Shown in pieces: positions 17,841-26,509 of a stretch of DNA of 64,000 nt. The notes beneath the pieces were generated by a model that was not told where the DNA came from, did no database searches, and saw nothing but the letters and a program-made list of their open reading frames with translations. Location: the NCBI RefSeq assembly GCF_030908625.1, contig NZ_CP133133.1, positions 806,001 through 870,000 of the forward strand, in the 5' to 3' direction. Position 1 is the stretch's first letter, and each line of letters begins with the position of its first letter. Made by a program: the position numbers and the translations under genes. Source of the DNA: Paludicola sp. MB14-C6 (GTDB lineage: Bacteria; Bacillota; Clostridia; Oscillospirales; Ruminococcaceae).

Positions 17841-18482
17841 TTATAAATGAAAGTGTTCTTCTAAAAGATGCAATACACTTTCTTGTGTGTCTGTTGCCTT
17901 CCTTTCATAGACGAACAAACCACTTGCCTTCATCTGTTTTTGTTCCAGCTCATTTGTCAACTCAAGCCCCTTAAAGAGATTCTCAAAATACAAATGCGAC
18001 AATTCCTGCTTAGCAACAAACTCAAAAAAATCTCTTTTCTCAGGTCTGTTAAAATAAACATCTCGAATTATGCTTTTATTTACAGTTAAAAATACAAGTT
18101 GATTATAATCAAGAATTTTTGTAGTATAAATCGGTGAATATAAAACATCAGCAATAACTCTTTGGTTGCGTGATAAGGTCATTAGGTCAATAAGCACCAT
18201 CTCTGTTTGCTCTCTTAGTGAATTCATATTCCATCGAGCCTGCTCCTCTGCAGAGCGAGTCCATTGCTGGTAGAAGTCTTTCATATGATAACACATATCT
18301 GGCTGATATTTTTCATTTGCAACTTCTCTGTGGTATTCATACATTTTATCCATATCGTAGAGATACAAGTTATGCTTTTCTGCCAGCAACTTTGACATGG
18401 TAGTTTTTCCACCACAAGCTGTACCGCAGACGAAAATAACGTTTTTCAAATTGTACTTAATAATATTATCTTGAATAATCAT
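17841..18482 (-). CDS. P-loop kinase-like protein, unknown substrate
   Basis: 213 residues. The N-terminus has VIFVCGTACGGKTTMSKLLA, a Walker A loop of the small-molecule or nucleotide kinase type (GxxxxGKT), then DMDKMY, where a kinase would have its substrate/base-binding acidic residues. No second domain is visible. A well-formed AAAAGGAG precedes the ATG. The 5' leader contains a short ORF and a long inverted repeat (described separately), which suggests regulated expression. The substrate cannot be read from the sequence; antibiotic or nucleoside phosphorylation are only possibilities. Confidence 0.6.
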   Translation of the reverse strand: MIIQDNIIKYNLKNVIFVCGTACGGKTTMSKLLAEKHNLYLYDMDKMYEYHREVANEKYQPDMCYHMKDFYQQWTRSAEEQARWNMNSLREQTEMVLIDLMTLSRNQRVIADVLYSPIYTTKILDYNQLVFLTVNKSIIRDVYFNRPEKRDFFEFVAKQELSHLYFENLFKGLELTNELEQKQMKASGLFVYERKATDTQESVLHLLEEHFHL

Positions 18483-18497
18483 ATTTATCTCCTTTTG

Positions 18498-18662
18498 TGT
18501 ATAACAATAAAACCTATAAATTATAGGCGTTTAAATCTAAGTGTTTTAATTACTTAATTTTATTATTGTTATACAAGAAAGCAACCAGCATTGCGTTTAT
18601 CTCCCTCCGTACTATTTAAATGATATGTACCAAGTATAGCATTTCAATCTATGCCACGTCAA
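18498..18662 (-). promoter_or_regulatory. Promoter and hairpin leader of the kinase gene
   Basis: TTGACG (18657-18662) and TATACT (18633-18638) lie 18 bp apart on the reverse strand. Downstream, TGTATAACAATAA (reverse strand of 18563-18575) pairs with TTATTGTTATACA (18498-18510), ending just before the AAAAGGAG of the kinase gene. Confidence 0.55.
18550..18591 (-). CDS. Candidate 13-codon leader peptide ahead of the kinase gene
   Basis: On the reverse strand GGAGGGA precedes an ATG at 18591 that encodes MLVAFLYNNNKIK and a stop. Codons 6-10 overlap the first arm of a 13-bp inverted repeat. The position, the strong ribosome binding site and the hairpin make a regulatory leader plausible. Too short to be certain. 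Confidence 0.35.
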   Translation of the reverse strand: MLVAFLYNNNKIK

Positions 18663-18676
18663 TAATATAGCCCATA

Positions 18677-18712
18677 AAACAGGAAAAGGATGGATATAAC
18701 CATCCTTTTCCT
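18677..18712 (-). terminator. Terminator of the feo operon
   Basis: AGGAAAAGGATGG pairs with CCATCCTTTTCCT around a 6-nt loop, followed on the reverse strand by a T-rich stretch. It lies 29 bp past the stop of the Cys-rich peptide gene. Confidence 0.8.
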
Positions 18713-18740
18713 CTATACAGTCCCCTCGAAAGACTGTTCA

Positions 18741-18905
18741 CTATTTCTCTTCTTTATGGTCTACTGCGCCGCATTGATTCTTTACGCCACAGCTCTTGCA
18801 ATTCTCGCAACACTTGCCTTTCATCATCTTACGAATTTCTCTTACTACGATAAATACTGCGAGTGCTACGATAAGCCCACAAATAATATAAAATATCCAT
18901 TCCAT
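18741..18905 (-). CDS. FeoB-associated Cys-rich membrane peptide
   Basis: 54 residues from an ATG at 18905. It starts MEWIFYIICGLIVALAVFIV (one membrane helix), then basic REIRKMMKGK, then a Cys-rich tail CCENCKSCGVKNQCG. This layout is that of the FeoB-associated Cys-rich membrane family. The gene starts 30 bp after feoB on the same strand and precedes the operon terminator. The Cys may bind iron or act as a redox sensor at the cytoplasmic face of FeoB; the exact role is not known. Confidence 0.88.
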   Translation of the reverse strand: MEWIFYIICGLIVALAVFIVVREIRKMMKGKCCENCKSCGVKNQCGAVDHKEEK

Positions 18906-18935
18906 AATCGTATCCTTTTAATAATATCCTTTCTT

Positions 18936-20954
18936 TTAGTGAATAAACAACGAACCTATTTGATAAATCAGCAAGCCAACAAAATAAGCAATACCGGTTT
19001 GCATAACAGCTGTTCCCAACGCCCATTTCATGCTTCCCATTTCTTTACGTATGGTAACAAAAGCAGAAATACAAGGCATATACAAAAGTGAAAACGCCAT
19101 AAATGCAAATGCAGATAATGGAGTAAATGCTCCCGCTAATGCTGATGACAATGCAGCTTGAGAGCCACCTGCAAATAAAACAGTGATTGTACTTACTACC
19201 GATTCTTTTGCTATCAAGCCGGTCAATAAAGCCACACTTGCTTGCCATGTTCCAAAGCCTAATGGAATAAAGATTGGCGCAATCCAAGCACCAAACTGGC
19301 CTAACATACTTTGATCTGCATCAGTTACCATTTGGAAAGATGTATTAAAGTTTTGGAACACCCAAACCAAAATGCTCATTGCAAAAATAATGGTTCCCGC
19401 TTTAATAATAAAGCCTTTTACCTTTTCCCATACATGTAATAAAATTGATTTCAATAACGGTAAGCGATATTGCGGCAATTCCATTACAAAGGGTGCAACA
19501 TTTCCCTTAAATAATGTATTCTTTAAAACAACACCTGTTATAATTGCAACAACGATACCTAAGATATACATTGTAAAAACAATAAGGCCTTGATTTTTCT
19601 CAAAGAAAAGTTCAGCAAATAAAGCATAGATAGGCAATCTTGCACCACATGACATAAACGGAGTTAACATCATGGTGAGCTTTCTGTCTTTTTCATTGTC
19701 TAATGCTCGTGCTGCCATAACAGCTGGGGTAGTGCACCCAAACCCCATCAACATTGGAATAAAAGATTTTCCTGATAATCCAAGTTTTCGCAAAAGTCTG
19801 TCCATGATAAATGCCGCTCTTGCCATATATCCGCTATCCTCAAGCAATGATAAACACAAGAATAAAATCGTAATCTGAGGTAAAAACACCAAGATTCCGG
19901 AAACGCCGCCTATAATTGCGTCTAGGAATAAGCCATATGCCCAATCAGGTGCACTTGCATTATCCAATAACAGTTTCACTCCTGGTGCTAATAATCCTTG
20001 AAATAAATAGTCTACCCAATCGCTTAATACTGTCCCTATCGGACCAAAGGTCAACAAGAACATACCTAACATCATCAATAAAAAGATAGGAATAGCTAAA
20101 AACCGATTGGTTACAATCTTATCGATTTTATCCGATACCGTTAGCTTGTTCGCATCTTTTCCTTTATTCAATGATTTTTTTGCTACCTGCTCAATATATT
20201 TATATCTTGCATCTGCGAGCATAGTCTCACGATCTCCATACTCGGCTGTGCCCTCATAAGCTACGATAATTTCTTCAATACGAGCCATTTGATTTTTAGA
20301 TAAATCCAGTTTTTTAGCAGCTTGTTCGTCGCCCTCCAATAGTTTGCCTGCAAAAAACTGTAATGGAATTGCTTTATCATAATGCTTTTCACTTATAATA
20401 AACAAGATATCATTTAGCGCATTTTGTGTCTTAGTATCATAAACAATTTTCGGTATGCAATACTCTTTTCCATGTGCTAACTTTTCCGCTTTTTTTAATA
20501 CTTGATCAACATTATATCCACGTCGAGCCGTAATTGGTACAACAGGTATACCAAGTTCAACCGCTAGTTTATTACAATCTAGTTTCCAACCTTTTTGTTC
20601 AACGTCATCCATCATATTCACTGCAATAACCATTGGACGTCCCAATTCCATCAATTGCACAGTTAAATACAAATTTCGCTCTAAATTCGTTCCATCTATA
20701 ATATTAATAATTACTTCGGGATTTTCATCAATAATATAGTCCCTCGTAACGATTTCTTCCATTGTATAAGGCGATAGCGAATAAATTCCTGGAAGGTCTA
20801 CTATCTCGCTATGTCCTACTTTTGTTTTTCCAACTTTTTTTTGAACCGTAACCCCAGGCCAGTTTCCAACATATTGATTGCTTCCTGTCAATACATTAAA
20901 CAACGTTGTTTTACCGCAATTGGGGTTTCCGGCTAGTGCCATTTTATGAGCCAT
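18936..20954 (-). CDS. feoB: Ferrous iron transporter FeoB
   Basis: 672 residues. The N-terminal G domain has GNPNCGKTTLFN (8-19), DLPGIYSL (G3) and NMMD (G4). The membrane part begins near residue 290 and includes the two Gate repeats (GYMARAAFIMDRLL with SFIPMLMGFGCTTPA, and LTGLIAKESVVST). FeoB moves ferrous iron into the cell, driven or gated by nucleotide. GGAGG precedes the ATG; feoA lies 20 bp upstream and the Cys-rich peptide 30 bp downstream. The feo promoter carries two palindromic operators. Confidence 0.97.
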   Translation of the reverse strand: MAHKMALAGNPNCGKTTLFNVLTGSNQYVGNWPGVTVQKKVGKTKVGHSEIVDLPGIYSLSPYTMEEIVTRDYIIDENPEVIINIIDGTNLERNLYLTVQLMELGRPMVIAVNMMDDVEQKGWKLDCNKLAVELGIPVVPITARRGYNVDQVLKKAEKLAHGKEYCIPKIVYDTKTQNALNDILFIISEKHYDKAIPLQFFAGKLLEGDEQAAKKLDLSKNQMARIEEIIVAYEGTAEYGDRETMLADARYKYIEQVAKKSLNKGKDANKLTVSDKIDKIVTNRFLAIPIFLLMMLGMFLLTFGPIGTVLSDWVDYLFQGLLAPGVKLLLDNASAPDWAYGLFLDAIIGGVSGILVFLPQITILFLCLSLLEDSGYMARAAFIMDRLLRKLGLSGKSFIPMLMGFGCTTPAVMAARALDNEKDRKLTMMLTPFMSCGARLPIYALFAELFFEKNQGLIVFTMYILGIVVAIITGVVLKNTLFKGNVAPFVMELPQYRLPLLKSILLHVWEKVKGFIIKAGTIIFAMSILVWVFQNFNTSFQMVTDADQSMLGQFGAWIAPIFIPLGFGTWQASVALLTGLIAKESVVSTITVLFAGGSQAALSSALAGAFTPLSAFAFMAFSLLYMPCISAFVTIRKEMGSMKWALGTAVMQTGIAYFVGLLIYQIGSLFIH

Positions 20955-20974
20955 AAATCCTCCAAATTTTCCGT

Positions 20975-21211
20975 TTACTTTTTATCATTTTTTATAATAT
21001 GAATACTATGTGCTTCCGTATTACGAATGGTAAGTTCATATCCTCTTAGGTTAATTTCAATTGGATCGCCAAGCGGCGCTACCTTTCTTACCATGATTTC
21101 AACACCAGGCGTGATGCCCATATCAATCAAACGACGTTTCAATGCGCCTTTTGTTTCAATTTGTGTTACAATACCCTTTTCGCCGGGACGTAAATTCTTT
21201 AATGTTGCCAT
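20975..21211 (-). CDS. feoA: Ferrous iron transport protein FeoA
   Basis: 78 residues, an SH3-like FeoA domain: LRPGEKGIVTQIETKGALKR, LIDMGITPGVEI, APLGDPIEINLRGYELTIRN. FeoA is a small cytoplasmic partner that supports FeoB. It is the first gene of the operon, with GGAGG before the ATG. Confidence 0.96.
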   Translation of the reverse strand: MATLKNLRPGEKGIVTQIETKGALKRRLIDMGITPGVEIMVRKVAPLGDPIEINLRGYELTIRNTEAHSIHIIKNDKK

Positions 21212-21269
21212 TTATCCTCCTAACCATTTTAAAAGCCATTTTCTAATATTTATATCATATATCCATGCA

Positions 21270-21326
21270 AGTTTGCATATGCTAACTCATATTATACACT
21301 ATTGATTGAGTTTGTCAATGCTAACT
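21270..21326 (-). promoter_or_regulatory. feo promoter with two palindromic operators
   Basis: On the reverse strand, consensus TTGACA (21313-21318) and TATAAT (21291-21296) are 16 bp apart. AGTTAGCATTGACAAACT (21309-21326) overlaps the -35, and AGTTAGCATATGCAAACT (21270-21287) lies just after the -10. The two 18-bp sites share AGTTAGCAT and CAAACT, and each is nearly palindromic. This is how a metal-dependent repressor would block the promoter; a DtxR/IdeR-type protein is likely, but the regulator is not encoded here. Confidence 0.8.
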
Positions 21327-21417
21327 TGCACTAAATTAATCATTGAAATTAAATTTTTTATGTAAAATATATGGATGAAGCCTATTTTCAATGGATTTAA
21401 AGCGCAAATTACTACAA

Positions 21418-21447
21418 GTAAAACGGAGAAAATTTTTCTCCGTTTTA
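21418..21447 (-). terminator. Terminator of the B116-like gene
   Basis: A near-perfect hairpin of TAAAACGGAGAA and TTCTCCGTTTTA lies just past the stop at 21455 on the reverse strand. Confidence 0.75.
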
Positions 21448-21454
21448 CAATGTC

Positions 21455-21838
21455 CTACTTTAATCTTGATATAAACTGACAATATACATAGACATTTTGA
21501 ATTTTTTTGGCTTCAATTCCTTCTATTGTTTTAATAATAGGTTTTGTCTCAGATGGGGTAGTATAAAGCTTGAATACAATGGCATCTTGCCCTACTCTCA
21601 TATTTCTTATATTTTTATATTGATAATTTTGTTTTGCTATCCCCAGATATTCAAAAATTATGGTTTCAATTGTATTATTCGTGAAACACCGCAGAACTTC
21701 ATCTTGTGTATGCAACTCCATTATAGCTTTTGCTTCTTCAAAGGACAGATTTGTGCATTTAAACTCTCCTTGGTTAATAACCGTAATCATGTTACTATTA
21801 TCTAATAATAACAATGGTGTAGCTAACTTATCTGACAT
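21455..21838 (-). CDS. STIV B116-like (DUF1874) protein
   Basis: ATG at 21838 after AAGGA; 127 residues. The central and C-terminal parts (NTIETIIFEYLGIAK, RVGQDAIVFKLYTTPSE, FISRL) match the layout of the DUF1874 family, first described from the archaeal virus STIV (B116) and also seen in bacteria. The N-terminal LSFEEAKAIMEL fits as well. Members form small alpha/beta dimers that may bind nucleic acid. The assignment is by pattern only. It is a single gene with its own terminator. Confidence 0.5.
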   Translation of the reverse strand: MSDKLATPLLLLDNSNMITVINQGEFKCTNLSFEEAKAIMELHTQDEVLRCFTNNTIETIIFEYLGIAKQNYQYKNIRNMRVGQDAIVFKLYTTPSETKPIIKTIEGIEAKKIQNVYVYCQFISRLK

Positions 21839-21915
21839 CACTTGTCCTTCTTTCTTACTAGTATTATGCTATATATTATGATACAAGTTATAGGAATATG
21901 AAGGACAAAACTACA

Positions 21916-21949
21916 AAAAGAAGATAAGGTAGTAGCCTTATCTTCTTTT
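21916..21949 (-). terminator. Terminator of the GGDEF/EAL gene
   Basis: AAAAGAAGATAAGG pairs with CCTTATCTTCTTTT around TAGTAG, just past the stop at 21955. Confidence 0.88.
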
Positions 21950-21954
21950 AATTA

Positions 21955-23883
21955 CTATTTTAAACTAAGCTCGACTTCTTTTTGATTTGATAACAATGCA
22001 ATAAATTCTTCTTTTGGCATAGGCTTTGCATACAAATACCCTTGAATGTAATCACAAGATAATCGTTGAAGAAGCTCCTTTTGCTCTTGCGTTTCAACTC
22101 CCTCAGCTACTACTTTTTTTCCTAATTTATGAAGCATTGTAATCACAGAGTCAAGCAAAATATAGTTATTCGCACTAGCGTTCACAATAGAACGATCCAA
22201 TTTTACAGAATGAAATGGTAAATTCAATAAATAAGAAACATTAGAATATCCTGCCCCAAAATCATCAAGCGCAAAAATGACACCATTATTGGCAAAAAAA
22301 TTCATTACTTCTTTTACGCCATCTAATGAATCAATCAAAATGCCTTCTGTTAATTCAAGTATAATATGGCTTGGCTCAATGGATTTACTTTTCATTAACG
22401 ATATCACTTTATTTGTTAATTCCTTTTGCATAAAATTCACCGCAGATAAATTTACTGCAACAGCCTTTATTGGTATTTGCTCCGCTTGCATTTGTTCAAT
22501 TATCTCAGTAACCTTTTCAAATACAATATAAGTAATTTCGCCAATCAAGCCTGACTTTTCTGCTATCGGAATAAATTCCGAAGGAGCAATTACACCAAGT
22601 TCTTCATCCGTAAATCTCAACAATGCCTCTGCATACTCAAACCTGTTTTCTTTTATGTTATATATAGGTTGATAATATAATTCAAACTTATCTTCAATAA
22701 TGGCACGTTCTAAAGCTGATTTTACATTATGACGACGATTCAATTCTAACATCAACTTGTCATCAAAGTAAACTGCTCTTTTTTTACCACTTGCTTTTGC
22801 TTGATATACTGTAAAATCTGCAGTTGATAATAATTGTTCTGCTGATATAAATTGCGCCGGAAAAGGAACCACCCCGATTGATGCACTTAACATAAAAATA
22901 ATACGATTATATTCCCAAATAACATTAAATCGCTCTAAAATTGCATTTACAATGTGCTTTACGTCTTTACATTGTTGTTTCGTTAATATAAGTGCAAATT
23001 CATCACCGTTATAACGATAGATAACTCCATCCGGAATAAATTGCGTTAGATAATTTGCAACCACTCTTAAAATAGCGTCACTATTTTCTTGTCCGAATGT
23101 TTGGTTTACAAATTTAAAATCATCTAAAGACACAATAACCAAGTATCCGCCGCCACGATATCGATGAAAATTACGTAGTTTTTTTAATAGGCTTGTCCGA
23201 TTAGAAGCTCCTGTTAATGTATCTATTGAAATTTTTCGATTTTGTAGAAATAGATATGTCATTAACAAAGAACATGTTAAAGCAGCATTCGTAAATAAAA
23301 CTTCCGGCAAGCAAAGCTGCAAATGCAGAGCTAAAATCACCAGAAATGGGAAAATACAAATTACAATTACCTTTGAGATTTCAACAGATTTAGCTTTCCA
23401 TATTGCTGTTGCTATTGTTATAATAGAGTAAAATGCGCTAACATGCATTAACACATTTGTCCCAACACTTTTGTTCATAAAGTATGGCAAATCTGCATTG
23501 AAAAACGCAGCAGAAATGGATAAACAAATGGTTAAGATTAAAAAAGCCACATAAGGTAAAGCAAACAAGCAAACGTAATAAATTGACATATTTTTTCCAT
23601 GAAAGATTGTTAAATAGCCATAATAAAACCATAACAGACTAAGCAGAGGCGTTAACATATGATTAAAAGCCTGAACCATTATATGTACTGTTCCGCTAAA
23701 CTGAAAGCTCAAAATAAAAACAGCTATTAACTCAACAATAATATTTACTACTGTTAAAATTGAGATATAGCGAAAAAGCCTACTACGTCGACTATGTGAC
23801 GTATTGTTTTTACTCATATCAAAAAGAAGAATAGAGATAAATGCAAGAGAGAGAATGTTTGTTTCAATATGGCAAACCATTAA
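21955..23883 (-). CDS. Membrane GGDEF-EAL protein (cyclic-di-GMP turnover)
   Basis: About 642 residues from an ATG at 23883, nine bases after AAAGG; an ATG at 23889 is possible. Six or so N-terminal membrane helices lead to a GGDEF domain whose signature reads NGDEF (in YRYNGDEFALIL), with no clear inhibitory RxxD site. The EAL domain looks complete: EALLRF, NLSAVNF, ELTEG, DDFGAGYSN, KLDRSIV, AEGVET and QGYLYAKP. It most likely degrades cyclic-di-GMP; the altered cyclase signature may be weak, inactive or a GTP-sensing site. Confidence 0.85.
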   Translation of the reverse strand, partial: LMVCHIETNILSLAFISILLFDMSKNNTSHSRRSRLFRYISILTVVNIIVELIAVFILSFQFSGTVHIMVQAFNHMLTPLLSLLWFYYGYLTIFHGKNMSIYYVCLFALPYVAFLILTICLSISAAFFNADLPYFMNKSVGTNVLMHVSAFYSIITIATAIWKAKSVEISKVIVICIFPFLVILALHLQLCLPEVLFTNAALTCSLLMTYLFLQNRKISIDTLTGASNRTSLLKKLRNFHRYRGGGYLVIVSLDDFKFVNQTFGQENSDAILRVVANYLTQFIPDGVIYRYNGDEFALILTKQQCKDVKHIVNAILERFNVIWEYNRIIFMLSASIGVVPFPAQFISAEQLLSTADFTVYQAKASGKKRAVYFDDKLMLELNRRHNVKSALERAIIEDKFELYYQPIYNIKENRFEYAEALLRFTDEELGVIAPSEFIPIAEKSGLIGEITYIVFEKVTEIIEQMQAEQIPIKAVAVNLSAVNFMQKELTNKVISLMKSKSIEPSHIILELTEGILIDSLDGVKEVMNFFANNGVIFALDDFGAGYSNVSYLLNLPFHSVKLDRSIVNASANNYILLDSVITMLHKLGKKVVAEGVETQEQKELLQRLSCDYIQGYLYAKPMPKEEFIALLSNQKEVELSLK

Positions 23884-24182
23884 CATTTTCCTTTCAATAT
23901 CAAAATAAGCAATAATTATCAATATTATATTTGTGATATATATGTATATTTTACAATTTTTATTTAAAAATTACAACTGCTAAAAATTGACTTTTTGTAT
24001 TTATTTCAAATAAATATGTTTAACTGATACAAAATATTGACCAATATTTACTTGACTTAATCTATATCGACGCAATTCTACAAAAACTTTACTTTATTCA
24101 AATGAAATTATAAAATATTATAAAAGCATGCGATAAAATGAAGTTCAACTGCATTATTATAGTAAAGAGAGGGATTTTACTT

Positions 24183-24773
24183 ATGTTTTTATTCTGTATC
24201 ATGCCAACGGATCAAAAGGCACGAAAAGAGTGTTGCAACAAAGCTATTTTAGATGAACAATGGCTTTCTCTTATAGCACAAAATGATAGACAAGCTTTTG
24301 AAAAATTATATCGTGCCACAGACAAAACACTATTTGCATACATCTTATCAATACTAAGAAATACTGAAGATGCACAAGATGTAATGCAAGATACCTACTT
24401 AAAAATTAGAGCAAGTGCACATCTTTATACTCCACAAGGCAAACCCCTTGCTTGGATATTAACAATAGCAAAAAATTTATCTTTCATGAAACTAAGAGAA
24501 CAAACTCGTAAAAGAACCTATTCATTTGAAGAGACTTTAACAGAAGCTATCTATCTGGATGATATTACAAATAACGAAGATACCATAATATTAAAAGCTG
24601 CCCTCACTACTTTAAACGATACAGAAAGACAAATTATATTGCTACACGCCATTTCAGGATTAAAGCACCATGAAATTGCAGATATCCTACATATTCCACT
24701 TTCAACATCCCTTTCTAAATATCATCGAGCACTTGCAAAGCTAAAAAAACAAATCGAAAAAGAGGTGTGTTAA
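24183..24773 (+). CDS. ECF-type sigma factor paired with an RsgI-like anti-sigma
   Basis: An ATG at 24183 with GAGAGGG nine bases upstream gives 196 residues. Region 2 (DRQAFEKLYRATDKTLFAYI, then DAQDVMQDTYLKI) and region 4 (LNDTERQIILLHAISGLKHH, then a helix-turn-helix with LSTSLSKYHRALAKLKK) are clear. Its stop lies two bases before the anti-sigma start, with the latter's ribosome binding site inside the sigma gene, so the two are translationally coupled. The 300-bp region upstream (23884-24182) holds no gene. Confidence 0.88.
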   Translation: MFLFCIMPTDQKARKECCNKAILDEQWLSLIAQNDRQAFEKLYRATDKTLFAYILSILRNTEDAQDVMQDTYLKIRASAHLYTPQGKPLAWILTIAKNLSFMKLREQTRKRTYSFEETLTEAIYLDDITNNEDTIILKAALTTLNDTERQIILLHAISGLKHHEIADILHIPLSTSLSKYHRALAKLKKQIEKEVC

Positions 24774-24775
24774 TT

Positions 24776-25813
24776 ATGAAACGTAAAATAATCAATGAGC
24801 GTCTTCAAAAAGCAATTTATCAAATTGCACCGGATGTTTATGACCAAGTTTCAACTACATATGTTAAACCAATAGAAAGAGAGGACTTTACTATGAAAAA
24901 CTCCGCAATGAAAACATTGACCCCCAAGCGACTCATTCTTGCTTTCTCAGCTATTGCAATCGCTTTATGTATTCTGATTGGCGGAATCACAATTTCCTCT
25001 ACCAATAAAATTGATTCTGTAATTAGTCTTGATGTAAATCCAAGCATTGAAATCGCTACCAACAAAGCAGACGAAGTAATTCAAGTAAATGCACTAAATG
25101 AAGATGCAAAAATAGTTACAAACGAACTAGAGCTGGAACATACCGATATTGAAGATGCTATTCCCGCTATTATTGATTCCATGGTTGAAAACGGATATAT
25201 CAATGAAGATAAAAATGCAATTTTAGTAAGTGTTTCAAATGAAGATCCAAATAAAACCGAAAATTTAGAGAACATAGTTGAAACAGACATTAACGAAACT
25301 CTTGAAGACAAAAATATTGAAGGAAATATTATTAAACAAAACGCAAATAATGATAAGTCTATAGCAAAACAAGCTGAACAATACGGTATTTCAGCAAATA
25401 AAATGGCTTTTATCCGCAACATTATGAAAAAAGATAGTTCAATAACACTAGAACAACTATTACCTCTTAACATAACGGAGTTGATGAAATTTATTAACAA
25501 CAAACATATTCCAGTAGATGAAGTTACAAATAAACCACATAAAAAATCATCCGCTAGTTCTTCAGAAAATTCTATCAGCAGTGCACCAGAAAATAAAAAC
25601 GCATCATCTCATTTACCTGCTTCTAAAGAAAATAAAAAAGAGGAACAAAATAGTAGTTTATCTTCTAGCTCCTCTAAAGAAAAAATCCAAAATAACAACG
25701 GAAATAATAAAGATGAAAAAAATAGTAGTTCATCTTCTAGCGTTTCCTCAGAAAAAGGAAAAAGTCAAAACAGCAATGGAAATAGTAAAGATAAGAAAAA
25801 TGATACCAACTAA
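24776..25813 (+). CDS. RsgI-family membrane anti-sigma factor
   Basis: ATG at 24776, with AGAGGTG inside the sigma gene; 345 residues. A cytoplasmic part of about 50 residues is followed by one membrane helix (about 52-75). Then comes the RsgI core SVISLDVNPSIEIATN, with Asn88-Pro89 at the position where RsgI proteins are known to self-cleave. A helical region and a long Ser/Asn/Lys-rich tail follow, with no carbohydrate-binding domain. It likely holds the ECF factor until an outside signal triggers proteolysis. Known RsgI proteins usually pair with SigI, so the ECF partner is notable. Confidence 0.8.
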   Translation: MKRKIINERLQKAIYQIAPDVYDQVSTTYVKPIEREDFTMKNSAMKTLTPKRLILAFSAIAIALCILIGGITISSTNKIDSVISLDVNPSIEIATNKADEVIQVNALNEDAKIVTNELELEHTDIEDAIPAIIDSMVENGYINEDKNAILVSVSNEDPNKTENLENIVETDINETLEDKNIEGNIIKQNANNDKSIAKQAEQYGISANKMAFIRNIMKKDSSITLEQLLPLNITELMKFINNKHIPVDEVTNKPHKKSSASSSENSISSAPENKNASSHLPASKENKKEEQNSSLSSSSSKEKIQNNNGNNKDEKNSSSSSSVSSEKGKSQNSNGNSKDKKNDTN

Positions 25814-25841
25814 TTGTTAATTCAATTGTATTACTCCATGA

Positions 25842-25884
25842 AAAAGCAAGTGACTAAGGAAAACATCCTTAGTCACTTGCTTTT
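25842..25884. terminator. Bidirectional terminator between rsgI-like and ABC permease genes
   Basis: AAAAGCAAGTGACTAAGGA pairs with TCCTTAGTCACTTGCTTTT (19 bp) around five bases. It reaches the last codon of the leftward permease gene. Confidence 0.9.
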
Positions 25885-26509
25885 ATAATTCTTTTTTCAT
25901 AAAGATCGATTTTGACGCTTCATAAGAAAGATAAATGATAATTAACAACACAATAGGTATCGCATAGCCTATCGATTTTAAAAATTCATCAGAAGGTAAT
26001 GAGATTTTTAACTGTGATAATAAAAAGCTTAATCCCATTGGTATTAAAGCAACTAAGAAAATAATCAGTCTTGCCTTTTCCACACCAAATTTATAAACAA
26101 ACGGCAATAACACACTAACAAAAAGCATACCCGCTCCGGCTATTGCGCCGCAAATTAAAATCTGTTCAAACACCATATAGCTTTTATGAAGAAAAAGAGA
26201 AATAATCCAGTTTATAATAAATGCTAAGAATGCACCAAATAAAGTTAATATGAATGCAAGCACATACTTTGAACGTACAATCTCTTTTCTGCTAATGGGC
26301 ATTGAAAGCGCATATTTATCCCATTTTGCTGCTTCATCATATGAAAATGAGGTAATCGACATCATTGAACAAAGTAAAACAATCATTCCCGATAATATTG
26401 TTGCGTCTTTTGCAATGAATGCATTAACAGCAAAGAAAATAATAATTACAATAATTGTTTTATTATATCTTTTTAAGTTAATAAAGTCTTTTATCAGCAA
26501 GCCTCTCAT
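25883..26509 (-). CDS. ABC-2 type transporter permease
   Basis: 208 residues with six membrane helices. It begins MRGLLIKDFINLKRYNKTI, typical of YtrC/ABC-2 permeases, and has SITSFSYDEAAKWDKYALSM, a common ABC-2 motif. The ATG overlaps the end of the ATPase gene by four bases. It would form a membrane exporter with that ATPase; the substrate may be a peptide antibiotic or cell-envelope compound. Confidence 0.88.
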   Translation of the reverse strand: MRGLLIKDFINLKRYNKTIIVIIIFFAVNAFIAKDATILSGMIVLLCSMMSITSFSYDEAAKWDKYALSMPISRKEIVRSKYVLAFILTLFGAFLAFIINWIISLFLHKSYMVFEQILICGAIAGAGMLFVSVLLPFVYKFGVEKARLIIFLVALIPMGLSFLLSQLKISLPSDEFLKSIGYAIPIVLLIIIYLSYEASKSIFMKKEL

